A DNA stretch of 64,000 nucleotides from Alphaproteobacteria bacterium (GCA_030604885.1 JAUVUZ010000012.1:33705-97704), one strand, 5' to 3'; shown: positions 49,349 to 58,041, counted from the first letter of the stretch. Numbers and translations: made by a program. Notes: a model not told the origin generated them from the letters alone.

Positions 49349-50383
49349 ATGTCGCCCGAGCGCGAGTCTCTGATCCGGTCGCTGTTCGACGCCGCCATCG
49401 CCAAATACGCCGGGCGCGATCTCCGCCTCCTCGACGACTTCAGCGACGACTTTTCCGGCTACAGCGGCTGCGGCGACGCCTTGGTGCGCGGCGGCGCGGC
49501 GTGGCGGGAGATCACCCGCGCCGACTTCGCCGAGGCGCCGCGCCTGGGGGTCGAGGTGCGCGACGTGGTGCTTCAGGACCTGGCGGAAACCGTCGTCGCC
49601 GCCACCGCGCTGGCGCGCTTCCGCCTGCCCGGCGACGATCCGCTGCTGCCGCACGAGGTGCTGCGCCTGAGCCTGGTGTTTCGCCGCGAGGCCGGGGGGT
49701 GGAAAATCGTCCACAGCGGCTTCTCGGTGCCCTATCACCTGCGCGACGACGGCCGGGTGTTCCCCCTCGACGGCCTCGCCGCCCGCACCCGCGACCTCGA
49801 ACGCCTGGTGGAAGCGCGCACCGCGGCTCTCGAACGCGCCAACGCCGCCCTCGAAACCCTCAGCAACACCGACGAACTCACCGGCATCGCCAACCGCCGC
49901 GCCTTCGACCGCGTGCTGGGCGAGGCGTGGCGGCGGGCCGCCCGCGCCGGGTCTCCCCTCGGCCTGCTGATGATCGATCTCGACACCTTCAAACGCTACA
50001 ACGACCGCTACGGCCACCTCGCGGGGGACCGGTGCCTCGAACGCGTCGCCCGCATCCTTGCCGGATCGGTGCGCCGCGCGGGCGATCTCGCCGCCCGCTT
50101 CGGCGGCGAGGAGTTCGCGGTGCTGCTGCCGGACGCGGGCGACGAGGCGGCGGCGGAGGTGGCGGCGGCGATCCAGCGCAAGGTGTGGACCCTCGCCCTC
50201 GCCCACCACGACGCCCCCTCGGGCATGGTCACCGTCAGCATCGGCGTCGCCGTGGAAACCGCCTTCGCCGGGTCGCCGCTCGACCTGGTGCGACGCGCCG
50301 ACGCCGCCCTCTACCGCGCCAAGCGGGAAGGGCGGGATCGCGTCGTCCGCGACGCCACGGCCATCCCCGGCGCGGTGGAGTGA
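49349..50383 (+). CDS. Cytoplasmic diguanylate cyclase with SnoaL-like N-terminal domain
   Basis: A 344-residue protein without membrane segments. Residues about 1-125 look like a SnoaL/NTF2-type fold used as a small-molecule or association domain (FSDDFSGYSGCGDALVRGG, then LSLVFRREAGGWKIVHSGFS). A coiled coil at about 140-170 follows, then a GGDEF domain with GGEEF and an intact RxxD inhibitory site (RAGD-LAARF-GGEEF). It should make cyclic di-GMP. ATG 49349 has GGGGGAGG upstream; ATG 49334 is also possible and adds 5 residues. Divergent from the Cache-only protein. Confidence 0.85.
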   Translation: MSPERESLIRSLFDAAIAKYAGRDLRLLDDFSDDFSGYSGCGDALVRGGAAWREITRADFAEAPRLGVEVRDVVLQDLAETVVAATALARFRLPGDDPLLPHEVLRLSLVFRREAGGWKIVHSGFSVPYHLRDDGRVFPLDGLAARTRDLERLVEARTAALERANAALETLSNTDELTGIANRRAFDRVLGEAWRRAARAGSPLGLLMIDLDTFKRYNDRYGHLAGDRCLERVARILAGSVRRAGDLAARFGGEEFAVLLPDAGDEAAAEVAAAIQRKVWTLALAHHDAPSGMVTVSIGVAVETAFAGSPLDLVRRADAALYRAKREGRDRVVRDATAIPGAVE

Positions 50384-50389
50384 ACGGCG

Positions 50390-50419
50390 AAAAAGGGCCG
50401 GGAACGTGTCCCGGCCCTT
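50390..50419 (-). terminator. Intrinsic terminator of cysK
   Basis: AAGGGCCGGGA (50393-50403) pairs perfectly over 11 bp with 50409-50419 around a 5-base loop. On the minus strand it ends in a T-run (complement of A at 50390-50394), 23 bp after the cysK stop. It can also stop the rightward GGDEF gene, though with few Ts on that side. Confidence 0.85.
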
Positions 50420-50441
50420 GCGCGTCGCGGCGGTTTTGAAG

Positions 50442-51398
50442 CTACGCTTCGATGCCCTCGAACAGCACCGAGGAGAGGTAGCGCTCGCCCGCGTCGGGGA
50501 GCACCACCACGATGGTCTTGCCGGCGAACGCTTCGTCGGCCGCCAGGCGCGCCGCCGCCGCCGCCGCCGCGCCGCAGGAAATGCCGCCGAGGATGCCCTC
50601 CTCGCGGCCGAGGCGGCGGGCGAACTCCACCGCCTCCTCGTTGCTCACCTGCTCGACCCGGTCGATCACCGAAAGGTCGAGCGTGTCGGGAATGAACCCG
50701 GCGCCGATGCCCTGAATCTTGTGCGGGCCGGGCTTCAGCTCGGCGCCCGAAAGCTTCTGGCTGATGATCGGGCTGGCGGCCGGTTCCACCGCCACCGCGG
50801 TGATCGCCTTGCCCTTGGTGCCCTTGATGTAGCGGGAGACGCCGGTGATGGTGCCGCCGGTGCCCACGCCCGACACCAGAACGTCGATGGCGCCGTCGGT
50901 GTCCTCCCAGATTTCCGGGCCGGTGGTCTTTTCATGAATTGCCGGGTTGGCCGGGTTCTTGAACTGCTGCGGCAGGAAATAGCGCCCGGGGTCGGAGGCG
51001 GCGATTTCCTCGGCGCGGCGCACCGCGCCCGGCATCCCCTCCGGCCCGGGAGTGAGGATCAGGTTGGCGCCGAGGAACTTCAGCACCCGGCGACGCTCCA
51101 GGCTCATGGTCTCGGGCATCGTCAGGGTCAGCTTGTAGCCCTTCGCCGCCGCCACGTAGGCGAGCGCGATGCCGGTGTTGCCCGAAGTCGGCTCGACGAT
51201 CTCGACGCCCGGCTTCAGCAGCCCCTTTTCCTCGGCATCCCAGATCAGCGCGGCGCCGATGCGGCACTTCACCGAATACGCCGGATTGCGCCCCTCGATC
51301 TTGGCCAGCACCGTCGCCTTGCCGGGCGCGATGCGGTTGAGGCGCACCAGCGGGGTGCGGCCGATGGATTGGGCGTTGTCGGTGAAAATCTGGCTCAT
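50442..51398 (-). CDS. cysK: Cysteine synthase A (O-acetylserine sulfhydrylase)
   Basis: A 318-residue fold-type II PLP enzyme. The PLP lysine is in [11 protein letters not shown] (Lys44), the substrate loop is PTSGNTGIA (about 70-78), the phosphate-binding loop is [10 protein letters not shown] (about 178-187), and SCGAAAAAA lies near the C-terminus. The usual family form is NPxxSVKDR; here Asp is replaced by Cys. It makes cysteine from O-acetylserine and sulfide. The gene is monocistronic with its own terminator. Cystathionine beta-synthase homologues are longer. Confidence 0.93.
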   Translation of the reverse strand: MSQIFTDNAQSIGRTPLVRLNRIAPGKATVLAKIEGRNPAYSVKCRIGAALIWDAEEKGLLKPGVEIVEPTSGNTGIALAYVAAAKGYKLTLTMPETMSLERRRVLKFLGANLILTPGPEGMPGAVRRAEEIAASDPGRYFLPQQFKNPANPAIHEKTTGPEIWEDTDGAIDVLVSGVGTGGTITGVSRYIKGTKGKAITAVAVEPAASPIISQKLSGAELKPGPHKIQGIGAGFIPDTLDLSVIDRVEQVSNEEAVEFARRLGREEGILGGISCGAAAAAAARLAADEAFAGKTIVVVLPDAGERYLSSVLFEGIEA

Positions 51399-51460
51399 CG
51401 CTGCGTGTCCTCGGGCGGGTGTGAAGGTCCGCTTCCCAAGATCGGCACGATAGGGCGCAA

Positions 51461-51466
51461 TGTCAA
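51461..51466 (-). promoter_or_regulatory. Candidate -35 box of cysK
   Basis: TTGACA on the minus strand, 63 bp upstream of the cysK start. At 17-bp spacing the -10 candidate is only GATCTT (51443-51438), a 3/6 match, so an activator would be needed; cysteine genes are commonly activator-dependent. Low certainty. Confidence 0.35.
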
Positions 51467-51479
51467 TGTGATTTTACAT

Positions 51480-51505
51480 AAATAACACTGATAAAGGTGT
51501 TATTT
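51480..51505. other. A/T-rich hairpin between recR and cysK
   Basis: AAATAACAC (51480-51488) and GTGTTATTT (51497-51505) form a perfect 9-bp inverted repeat with an 8-base loop; its right end overlaps the recR stop codon. It may terminate recR transcription, although no T-run follows, or act as an operator just upstream of the cysK -35 candidate. Its A/T content is striking in this genome. Confidence 0.5.
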
Positions 51506-52097
51506 ACTCCAGCCGCCGCCGCGCCCGCAGCGCCGCCGCGATCGTGCCGTCGTCCAGAAACTCCAGCTCGCCGCCCACCGGCAGCCCGTGCGCCGGGGCG
51601 GTCAGGCGCACGCCCGTCCCCTCCAACCGCTCCGCCGCATAATGCGCGGTGGTCTGGCCGTCCACCGTCGCGGGCAGCGCCAGAATCACCTCCTGCACCC
51701 GGCCGTCCAGCCGCCGCAGCAACCCGCCGAAATCCAGCTCCTCCGGCCCCACGCCGTCCAACGGCGACAGCAACCCGCCCAACACGTGATACCGCCCGCG
51801 GAACGCCGCCGTCCGCTCCAGCGCCCACACGTCCGCCACGTCCGGCACCAGGCACAACACCGCCTCGTCCCGCCGCGGGTCGGCGCAAATCGCGCACGGG
51901 TCCTCGGTGTCGTAGTTGCCGCACACCGAACACGGCTTCACCCGCGTCAAAACCTCCTCGAGGCTCCGCAACAACGGCGCCCCCAAACTCTCCCGCTTCT
52001 TCAAAACATGCAAAACCGCACGCCGCGCCGACCGCGGCCCCAGCCCCGGCAACTTCGCCAAAACCGCTATCAACCGCTCAAGCTCGATGCTGCTCAT
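51504..52097 (-). CDS. recR: Recombination mediator RecR
   Basis: A 197-residue RecR (usual 198-200). The N-terminal helix-hairpin-helix is LAKLPGLGPRSARRAVLH. The four-Cys zinc finger is CSVCGNYDTEDPCAIC (about residues 56-71). The Toprim domain has LCLVPDVADVWALE, and a Walker-B-like region follows. It loads RecA at gaps with RecFO. An in-frame ATG at 52208 was rejected because the conserved MSSIELERL starts at 52097. Normally follows ybaB directly; here a hairpin-rich 277-bp insert lies between them. Confidence 0.95.
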   Translation of the reverse strand: MSSIELERLIAVLAKLPGLGPRSARRAVLHVLKKRESLGAPLLRSLEEVLTRVKPCSVCGNYDTEDPCAICADPRRDEAVLCLVPDVADVWALERTAAFRGRYHVLGGLLSPLDGVGPEELDFGGLLRRLDGRVQEVILALPATVDGQTTAHYAAERLEGTGVRLTAPAHGLPVGGELEFLDDGTIAAALRARRRLE

Positions 52098-52374
52098 GAT
52101 GGGTGCTGAACAAAAAAGGGACGGGACAAAGGCCGGGCTCTGCCCGGACCCGCACAGGGCCGAGGCCCTGTGTACCCGTTCGTTTGGTTTTCCGCGAAGC
52201 GGGATCAAGCCTTCACGCGGCGTGAAGGTGATATAGCGCTACGCGCAAAACCAAAACGTCCGGGAGGTGCGGATGGGATCGTAGCCGATCGCCGAAGGCG
52301 AGGGAAATGCCCAGTGGGCATTTCCCAGGCGAAGATGTCCCTCCGCGTACTTATTACTTTAACCTTCAAACCCT
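52098..52374. repeat. Hairpin-rich insert between ybaB and recR
   Basis: Four perfect stems stand close together: CCGGGC at 52133-52147, CACAGGGC at 52153-52172 (loop CGAG), CTTCACG at 52211-52227, and the 25-base palindrome GGGAAATGCCCA with its complement at 52302-52326. An outer imperfect pair (CGTTTGGTTT near 52181 with AAACCAAAACG near 52248) encloses the third. The CTCTGCCCGGACCCGCACAGGGC segment resembles dispersed palindromic repeats seen in related GC-rich alphaproteobacteria. No gene is visible. It interrupts a usually compact operon. Confidence 0.65.
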
Positions 52375-52698
52375 TCAGAACGGCAGGCTCATGCCGGGCG
52401 GGAGTTTGAGGCCGCCGGTGAGGGCTTTCATTTCTTCCGCGTTGGCGGTTTCGGCTTTGGCTTTGGCGTCGTTGTGGGCGGCGAGGATGAGGTCTTCGAG
52501 GATTTCGGTTTCCTCGGGGTTCATCAGCGACGTGTCGATTTTGACGCCCTTGAGTTCGCCTTTGCCGTTGAGGGTGATGCTGACCATGCCGCCCGCGGCT
52601 TGTCCGGCGTATTCGCTGTCGGCGAGTTTCTGCTGGAGTTCGGTCATGCGGGCTTGCATCTGCTGGGCCTGTTTCATCAGGCTGCCGAGGTTCTTCAT
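52375..52698 (-). CDS. ybaB: YbaB/EbfC nucleoid-associated protein
   Basis: A 107-residue protein of the YbaB/EbfC family (usual 100-110). The N-terminus MKNLGSLMKQAQQMQARM and ITLNGKGELKGVKIDTSL are typical. It forms dimers that bind DNA and is tied to recombination and repair. Its ATG overlaps the dnaX stop by 4 bp (ATGA), so the two are translationally coupled, the widespread dnaX-ybaB-recR order. Confidence 0.93.
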   Translation of the reverse strand: MKNLGSLMKQAQQMQARMTELQQKLADSEYAGQAAGGMVSITLNGKGELKGVKIDTSLMNPEETEILEDLILAAHNDAKAKAETANAEEMKALTGGLKLPPGMSLPF

Positions 52699-54449
52699 TC
52701 TTCGAGGTCTCCGGTGTCGGCGTCGGCGGGCTGGGCGGCGTCGGCGAGCGGCGCGCCGGTGAGGCGGACGCGGGTGATGGCGGCGTCGGGGAAGGCTTTG
52801 AGCACCGCCTGGACCAGCGGGTTCTGGGCGGCTTCGGCTTCGCGGCGGCGTTGGGCTTCCTCGTCCTGCTCGCGGAGGGTGGGCTGGCCTTCCTCGTCGA
52901 GGGTCGGCTCGATCGCCCACGGGCGGCCGGTGAGGGCGGTGAGGGTCTGGTTGAGGCGGAGCGCGAAATCGCGGTCCATGCCCGGCTTGGGGTGGTAGAC
53001 GATGCGGCCCGGTTCGTAGGCGACGAGGCGGACGTCCTGGTGCAGCATCGCCGCGAGCCAGGGTTCCCGCTGTTCGGAGAGGAAGCCGACGAGCGCCTCG
53101 AAGCTGGCGGGCAGGATCACCGCGCTGGCGGTGGGGGCGGACTGGGGCTGCGCCGGAGCGGCGACGAACTGGGGCTGGGGCGCCTCGCCGCCGCCCATCG
53201 CCATGCGCGCGCCGCCGCCACCGCCGCCGCCCGGGCCTTGCGGCGGGCGCGGCGGCTGCGGGTTGGCGGCGAGCGCCTTCAGCGCGTCGGCGGGGGTGGG
53301 CAGGTCGGCGGCGTAGATCAGGCGGATCAGCACCATCTCGGCGGCGGCGAGCGGGTTGGGGGCGAGGCGCACCTCGTCCAGCCCCTTGAGGAGGATCTGC
53401 CAGGCGCGGGTGAGCACCGCCATCGGCAGGGTTTCGGCCATGCTCCGGCCGCGCACCCGTTCCGCCTCGGGCAGGGTCGGGTCGTCGGCGGAGGCGGGGA
53501 CGACGCGCACCCGGGTGAGCCAGTGGCTGAGTTCGAGCAGGTCGGCGACGATGGTGGAGGGGTCGGCGCCCATGGCGTATTGCCGCGCCAGCAGGTCGAG
53601 GGCGGCGGCGGCCTGGCCCTTCATCGCCGCCTCGAACAGGTCGAAGGTGAGGCTGCGGTCGGCGAGGCCGAGCATGTCGCGCACCTGTTCGCCGGTCACT
53701 TCGCCATGGCCGTGGGCGATCGCCTGGTCGAGCAGCGAGAGGCCGTCGCGCACCGAGCCGTCGGCGGCGCGGGCGATCAGCCGCAGGGCCTCGTCGGCGA
53801 TGGTGGCGCCTTCCTGCCTGGCGATGTTGGCGAAGTGGGCGGCCAGTTCCTCGGCGGCGACGCGGCGCAGGTCGAAGCGCTGGCAGCGCGACAGCACGGT
53901 CACCGGCACCTTGCGGATTTCGGTGGTGGCGAAGATGAACTTCACGTGCTCCGGCGGCTCCTCGAGGGTCTTCAACAGGGCGTTGAAGGCCGCGTTCGAG
54001 AGCATGTGCACTTCGTCGATGATGTAGATCTTGGCGCGTGCCGAGGTGGGGCGGTAGCGCACGCCGTCGAGGATTTCGCGGATGTCGTTGACGCCGGTGC
54101 GCGACGCGGCGTCCATCTCCAGCACGTCGACGTGGCGATCCTCGGCGATCGCCCGGCAGTTGGGGCAGACGCCGCAGGGTTCGGCGGTGGGTTCGGTGAG
54201 GGTGCCGTCCGCCCCGCTGCAGGTGAAGGCGCGGGCGATGATGCGCGCGGTGGTGGTCTTGCCGATGCCGCGCACGCCGGTGAGGATGTAGGCGGAGGCG
54301 AGGCGCTTGGCGGCGATGGCGTTGCGCAGGGTGCGGACCAGCGCTTCCTGGCCGATCAGGTCCTCGAAGCGGGTCGGGCGGTATTTCCGCGCCAGTACGC
54401 GGTAGGCCTGATCCGGCGTTTGGGTGGGTTCGGGACTGTCGGCGGTCAC
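52695..54449 (-). CDS. dnaX: DNA polymerase III subunits gamma and tau
   Basis: A 584-residue clamp-loader ATPase. Walker A is GVRGIGKTTTAR (about residues 52-63), the zinc-binding Cys set is in AEPCGVCPNC, the DEAD-like motif is IDEVHMLS, and sensor 1 is FATTE. The C-terminal tau part (from about 380) has a glycine-rich linker GGGGGGG. It loads the sliding clamp and holds the polymerase core. The start is taken as GTG 54449, just before the conserved YRVLARKYRPTRF; no ATG lies nearby in frame. The SRP RNA gene lies immediately upstream, the usual alphaproteobacterial order. Confidence 0.93.
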   Translation of the reverse strand: MTADSPEPTQTPDQAYRVLARKYRPTRFEDLIGQEALVRTLRNAIAAKRLASAYILTGVRGIGKTTTARIIARAFTCSGADGTLTEPTAEPCGVCPNCRAIAEDRHVDVLEMDAASRTGVNDIREILDGVRYRPTSARAKIYIIDEVHMLSNAAFNALLKTLEEPPEHVKFIFATTEIRKVPVTVLSRCQRFDLRRVAAEELAAHFANIARQEGATIADEALRLIARAADGSVRDGLSLLDQAIAHGHGEVTGEQVRDMLGLADRSLTFDLFEAAMKGQAAAALDLLARQYAMGADPSTIVADLLELSHWLTRVRVVPASADDPTLPEAERVRGRSMAETLPMAVLTRAWQILLKGLDEVRLAPNPLAAAEMVLIRLIYAADLPTPADALKALAANPQPPRPPQGPGGGGGGGARMAMGGGEAPQPQFVAAPAQPQSAPTASAVILPASFEALVGFLSEQREPWLAAMLHQDVRLVAYEPGRIVYHPKPGMDRDFALRLNQTLTALTGRPWAIEPTLDEEGQPTLREQDEEAQRRREAEAAQNPLVQAVLKAFPDAAITRVRLTGAPLADAAQPADADTGDLEE

Positions 54450-54511
54450 TGTGCGCCCCAATGGTGGAACCGTGCGGGCGGCCCGCGCGCCCGAGGCGGG
54501 CGGAAAAGGGT

Positions 54512-54602
54512 GAGACTGGCGACGACCCAGACCGGAAATCGTTACGGCTGCTTCCTTCCGGACCTGACCGGGTTGGCGACGGGCCTGCCCGCCACCAGTC
54601 TC
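54512..54602 (-). ncRNA. ffs: Small signal recognition particle RNA (4.5S RNA)
   Basis: On the minus strand the conserved domain IV core reads GGTCAGG...CCGGAAGGAAGCAGCC (54569-54546), the Ffh-binding loop of SRP RNA. The ends GAGACTGG (from 54602) and CCAGTCTC (to 54512) are complementary and close the helix, giving about 91 nt. The RNA works with Ffh to deliver membrane proteins. It lies 62 bp upstream of the dnaX start, an order seen in many alphaproteobacteria. Exact ends are estimated from the closing stem. Confidence 0.93.
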
Positions 54603-54786
54603 GCCCCATATATCGGCGGAATCTCCGAGCGACGCAAGGCCCAATTGCCGCGCCGCCGGGCTTCCCACCGGCAACCGCCGCAACCCCCGGGATCGCCCGC
54701 CCGCCGCGCCCGTCTCCGGCCCTTTCCGCCTCTCTTACCCGTCACGTTTCCCCGCCCTTCCCACTTCCCCGCCCTTCCCGCTTTCT
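54603..54786. other. Intergenic DNA between the SRP RNA and the repeat array
   Basis: About 184 bp without a gene. It should hold the promoter of the SRP RNA-dnaX-ybaB transcript at its left end (TATATCGG at 54609-54616 is the only A/T patch). The right part is low-complexity C/T-rich DNA (CCCCGCCCTTCCCACTTCC) that grades into the repeat array. Confidence 0.5.
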
Positions 54787-55516
54787 CGTCATTCCCACTT
54801 CCTTGTCATTCCCGCTTCCTCGTCATTCCCGCGAAGGCGGGAATCCATCCGCCCTTCGTCCGAGGCACCATGGATCCCCGCTTTCGCGGGGATGACGACG
54901 GGAGGCAGGGGCGGGGTGGGCCTTGGCGGGCGGTGGGTCGGGAGGCGCGGCCTGTCCCGCCACGTCCCCCTCGTCATTCCCGCGAAGGCGGGAATCCATC
55001 CGCTCTTCGCTCCGGGGCACCATGGATCCCCGCTTTCGCGGGGATGACGACGGGAGGCAGGGGTGGGCGAGGTGGGCCTTGGCGGGCGGTGGGTCGGAAG
55101 GCGCGGCCTGTCCCGCCACGTCCCCCTCGTCATTCCCGCGAAGGCGGGAATCCATCCGTCCTTCGTCCGGGGCCGCCGTGGATCCCCGCTTTCGCGGGGA
55201 TGACGACGGGAGGCAGGGGTGGGCGGGGTGGGCCTTGGCGGGCGGTGGGTCGGAAGGCGCGGCCTGTCCTGCCACGTCCCCCTCGTCATTCCCGCGAAGG
55301 CGGGAATCCATCCGCCCTTCGTCCGGGGCCGCCGTGGATCCCCGCCTTCGCGGGGATGACGACGGGAGGCAGGGGTGGGCGGGGTGGGCCTTGGCGGGCG
55401 GTGGGTCGGGAGGCGCGGCCTGTCCCGCCACGTCCCTCTCGTCATTCCCGCGAAGGCGGGAATCCATCCGTCCTTCGTCCGGGCCGCCGTGGATCCCCGC
55501 TTTCGCGGGGATGACG
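54787..55516. repeat. Five tandem copies of a ~156-bp unit with paired palindromes (type A)
   Basis: Elements start CGTCATTCCCGCGAAGGCGG at 54821, 54972, 55128, 55284 and 55440 (spacings 151, 156, 156, 156). Each 76-78 bp element ends TGGATCCCCGC(T/C)TTCGCGGG..GATGACG, an inverted copy of its own start. The spacer between elements (GGGAGGCAGGGG..GCCACGTCCC) is also repeated. The array is led in by two decayed starts, CGTCATTCCCACTTCCT at 54787 and TGTCATTCCCGCTTCCT at 54804, exactly 17 bp apart. It fills the gap between the SRP RNA and pheA; frames read through it are not real genes. Confidence 0.92.
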
Positions 55517-55586
55517 ATGGGAGGCAGGGGGGCGGGAGGGCCTCGGCGGCCGGTCGGCCGCCGGGCAGGGGTTCAGGCGGTCGGGG

Positions 55587-56480
55587 TCACTCGGCGCTTG
55601 CCATCTGGGCGCGGCGGTTGGCGAAGCGGAAGGGCGGCGCCGGGAAGCAGCCGAGCACCCGCAGTTCCTCGGTGAAGAACTTCAGCTCGTCGAGCGCCAG
55701 CCGCACCGGCCGCGAGTCCGGGTGGCCCTCGATCTCGGCGAAGAACTGGGTGGCCACGAACGCGCCGCCGATCTGGTAGCTTTCGAGCTTGGTCATGTTC
55801 ACGCCGTTGGTGGCGAAGCCGCCCATCGCCTTGTAGAGCGCGGCGGGCACGTTGCGGACGCGGAAGATGAAGCTCGTCACCACCGTGCCGTCGTCGGCCG
55901 GTTCGGGCATGCGTTCCTTGGCCATGATGAGGAAGCGGGTGGTGTTGTAGGCGGCGTCCTCGACGTTGGTCATCAGCGAGACGAGGCCATGGATCTCGGC
56001 GGCGAGGGAGGAGGCGATCGCGGCTTCGGTGGGGTCGCCCAGCTTCGCCACTTCGGCGGCGGCGCCCGAGGTGTCGGCGGTGACGAGCGGGGTGAGCTTC
56101 ATCGCGCGGATCAGCTTGCGGCATTGCGAGATCGCGTGGACGTGGCTGCGCACCCGGCGGATCGAATCGAGGGTGGCGCCCTTCACCGCGAGGAGGTGGT
56201 GGTGCACCTCCTCGTAATGCTCGCCGATGATGTAGAGGCTGGAGTTGGGCAGCAGGTGGTGGACGTCGGCCACCCGGCCCGCCACCGAGTTGTCCACCGG
56301 GATCATCGCCAGCTGGGCCTCGCCCTCGGCCACCGCCAGGAAGGCGTCCTCGAAGGTGGTGCAGGGCAGGGCCTGCATCTCGGGAAACACGCGCGCGCAG
56401 GCGATTTGCGAATAGGCGCCGGGGAAGCCCTGGAAGGCGATGCGGCCGCCTTCGTATTTCTTCGCGATCTGCTCGTACAT
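55587..56480 (-). CDS. pheA: Prephenate dehydratase
   Basis: A 297-residue monofunctional dehydratase. The catalytic domain (about 13-190) has FQGFPGAYSQIA, IPVDNSVAGRV and the essential TRF motif in YNTTRFLIM. The ACT regulatory domain (about 205-285) contains GVNMTKLESYQIGG, where the usual ESRP is ESYQ, as in other alphaproteobacteria. It converts prephenate to phenylpyruvate for phenylalanine synthesis and is normally feedback-inhibited through ACT. It follows kdsB by 15 bp on the same strand. Confidence 0.94.
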   Translation of the reverse strand: MYEQIAKKYEGGRIAFQGFPGAYSQIACARVFPEMQALPCTTFEDAFLAVAEGEAQLAMIPVDNSVAGRVADVHHLLPNSSLYIIGEHYEEVHHHLLAVKGATLDSIRRVRSHVHAISQCRKLIRAMKLTPLVTADTSGAAAEVAKLGDPTEAAIASSLAAEIHGLVSLMTNVEDAAYNTTRFLIMAKERMPEPADDGTVVTSFIFRVRNVPAALYKAMGGFATNGVNMTKLESYQIGGAFVATQFFAEIEGHPDSRPVRLALDELKFFTEELRVLGCFPAPPFRFANRRAQMASAE

Positions 56481-56495
56481 GGTTGTCCGATCCGT

Positions 56496-57281
56496 TCAGT
56501 GGCGTTCGGCGGCGAGAATTTCCCGCGCCCGTTCAAGGTCCTCGGGAGTATCGACACCGAGCGGCACGGTGTCAACGCGCACCGCCCAGATCGAAAGCCC
56601 GTGCTCCAGCGCGCGCAACTGCTCGAGCTTCTCGCGCGCCTCGAGGATGCTCTGGGGCCAGCCGACGAAGCTTTCGAGCGCGGCGCGGGTGTAGGCGTAA
56701 AGGCCGATGTGGTGGTGCAGCGGCCCGGCGTTGGCGGGCACCGTGGCGCGGCTGAAGTAGAGCGCGCGGGCTGCGGGCCAGGGGTCGGCGTCGGCCGGGT
56801 CGAAGGCGGCCACCGCCTTGACGACGTTGGGGTTGGTCTTCTCCTCCTCGCGCACGATCTCGGCCACCAGGGTGCCGATGTCGGCCTGCGCCTGGATCAG
56901 CGGCTTCACCGCCGCGCGGATCAGCGCCGGGTCGATGGTGGGGAGGTCGCCCTGGACGTTGATGACGGCGCGGTGGCGGCCTTGCGGGTCGACGCGCGAG
57001 AGGGCCTCGAAAATCCGGTCCGAGCCGGAGGGGTGGTTCGGGTCGGTGAGCACGGCGGTGCCGCCCGCGGCCTCCACCGCCTTCTGGATTTCCGCCTCGG
57101 CGCACGCCACCACCACCGGGCCGACGCGGGCGGCCACGGCGCGCTCCCACACCCGCACGATCATCGGCTTGCCGAGGATGTCGGCGAGCGGTTTGTTCGG
57201 CAGGCGGGTGGAGGCCATGCGCGCCGGGATCATCACGATCGGCGCGAGGGCGGACAGGGCGGAGGCGTCGAGATCGGCCAT
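56496..57281 (-). CDS. kdsB: 3-deoxy-manno-octulosonate cytidylyltransferase
   Basis: A 261-residue CMP-KDO synthetase (E. coli 248). Motifs are [18 protein letters not shown] near residues 18-35, the nucleotide-contact [18 protein letters not shown] with the metal-binding Asp, and [12 protein letters not shown]. It activates KDO for lipopolysaccharide core synthesis, so the organism has a Gram-negative outer membrane with KDO. ATG 57281 opens the conserved start; the in-frame extension to 57737 overlaps the divergent cytochrome gene and was rejected. Confidence 0.95.
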   Translation of the reverse strand: MADLDASALSALAPIVMIPARMASTRLPNKPLADILGKPMIVRVWERAVAARVGPVVVACAEAEIQKAVEAAGGTAVLTDPNHPSGSDRIFEALSRVDPQGRHRAVINVQGDLPTIDPALIRAAVKPLIQAQADIGTLVAEIVREEEKTNPNVVKAVAAFDPADADPWPAARALYFSRATVPANAGPLHHHIGLYAYTRAALESFVGWPQSILEAREKLEQLRALEHGLSIWAVRVDTVPLGVDTPEDLERAREILAAERH

Positions 57282-57440
57282 GGCGGAAAATCCAGCAGGA
57301 AAGGCTGCCGGGCACTCTAATCGCGTCACGCGTGCGCGGCAAATCCGTTTGCGGCTTTTGTCATCTGGATTTTTGCCGCACACTGCCCATGTCAGAACGA
57401 GTTTCCAAGGCACCAAAATCCGGGGGCGGGCGGACAATCG

Positions 57441-57953
57441 ATGTTGAGGGCAATCGGCAACGGCGCGGCGGGGCTGCTTCTGGCGCTCGTCGTGATTGTG
57501 GGAGTGAACGTCTACGGCGGTCTGCTGGTGCCCGTGGGGCCGAAGGACCGCGTCGACAAGATCGAGGGCCTCGCCGCGGCGGGCGCGCCGGAGGAGGACG
57601 TGAGCTTCCCCGAGCTGCTCCGCACCGCCTCCGCCGACGACGGCAGGAAGGTCGCGAAGAAGTGCGTCTCCTGCCACACCTTCGAACCGGGCCAGCCCTC
57701 CAAGGTCGGGCCGAACCTCGCCAACACCGTGGGCCACGACAAGGCCGCCAAGCCGGGCTTCGCCTATTCTCCGGTGCTGGCCGGGCTGCCGGGCAACTGG
57801 TCCTATGAAGACCTCGACGCCTTCCTCGCCAAGCCCGCCGCCTTCGCCCCCGGCACCAAGATGACCTTCGCCGGGCTGCCCAAGGCGCGCGACCGCGCCG
57901 CGGTGATCGCGTATCTCGCCTCCCTCACCGAAAACCCGCCGCCCAAGCCGTAA
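57441..57953 (+). CDS. Membrane-anchored class I cytochrome c (CycM-like)
   Basis: A 170-residue protein with an N-terminal anchor (about residues 10-30), a linker, and a cytochrome c domain. The heme-binding CVSCH is at 75-79 and the distal ligand Met141 in GTKMTF. It resembles membrane-bound c552/CycM proteins that carry electrons between the bc1 complex and terminal oxidases. It is divergent from kdsB-pheA, an order conserved in many alphaproteobacteria. Confidence 0.9.
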   Translation: MLRAIGNGAAGLLLALVVIVGVNVYGGLLVPVGPKDRVDKIEGLAAAGAPEEDVSFPELLRTASADDGRKVAKKCVSCHTFEPGQPSKVGPNLANTVGHDKAAKPGFAYSPVLAGLPGNWSYEDLDAFLAKPAAFAPGTKMTFAGLPKARDRAAVIAYLASLTENPPPKP

Positions 57954-58041
57954 CCCCGCCGCGCTCCGGCTCCCCCCTCCCGGCGCGCGGCCCCCGCCGA
58001 GTGGCCGCGCTCCTGCGCGTGCCGCTGCCCCAACGCCGCGC

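Noticed and set aside
54789..55514. Open frames encoding repeated peptides such as HSREGGNPS and WIPAFAGMT
   Set aside because: They are translations of the palindromic repeat in several frames and both strands; this peptide text is a known false-annotation pattern and has no start or codon support.
54821..55516. Possible CRISPR array
   Set aside because: The repeat unit is about 156 bp and the DNA between palindromes is itself repeated rather than unique; no cas gene is near.
56496..57737. 413-residue extended version of KdsB
   Set aside because: The extension overlaps the divergent cytochrome c gene; the conserved KdsB N-terminus begins at 57281.
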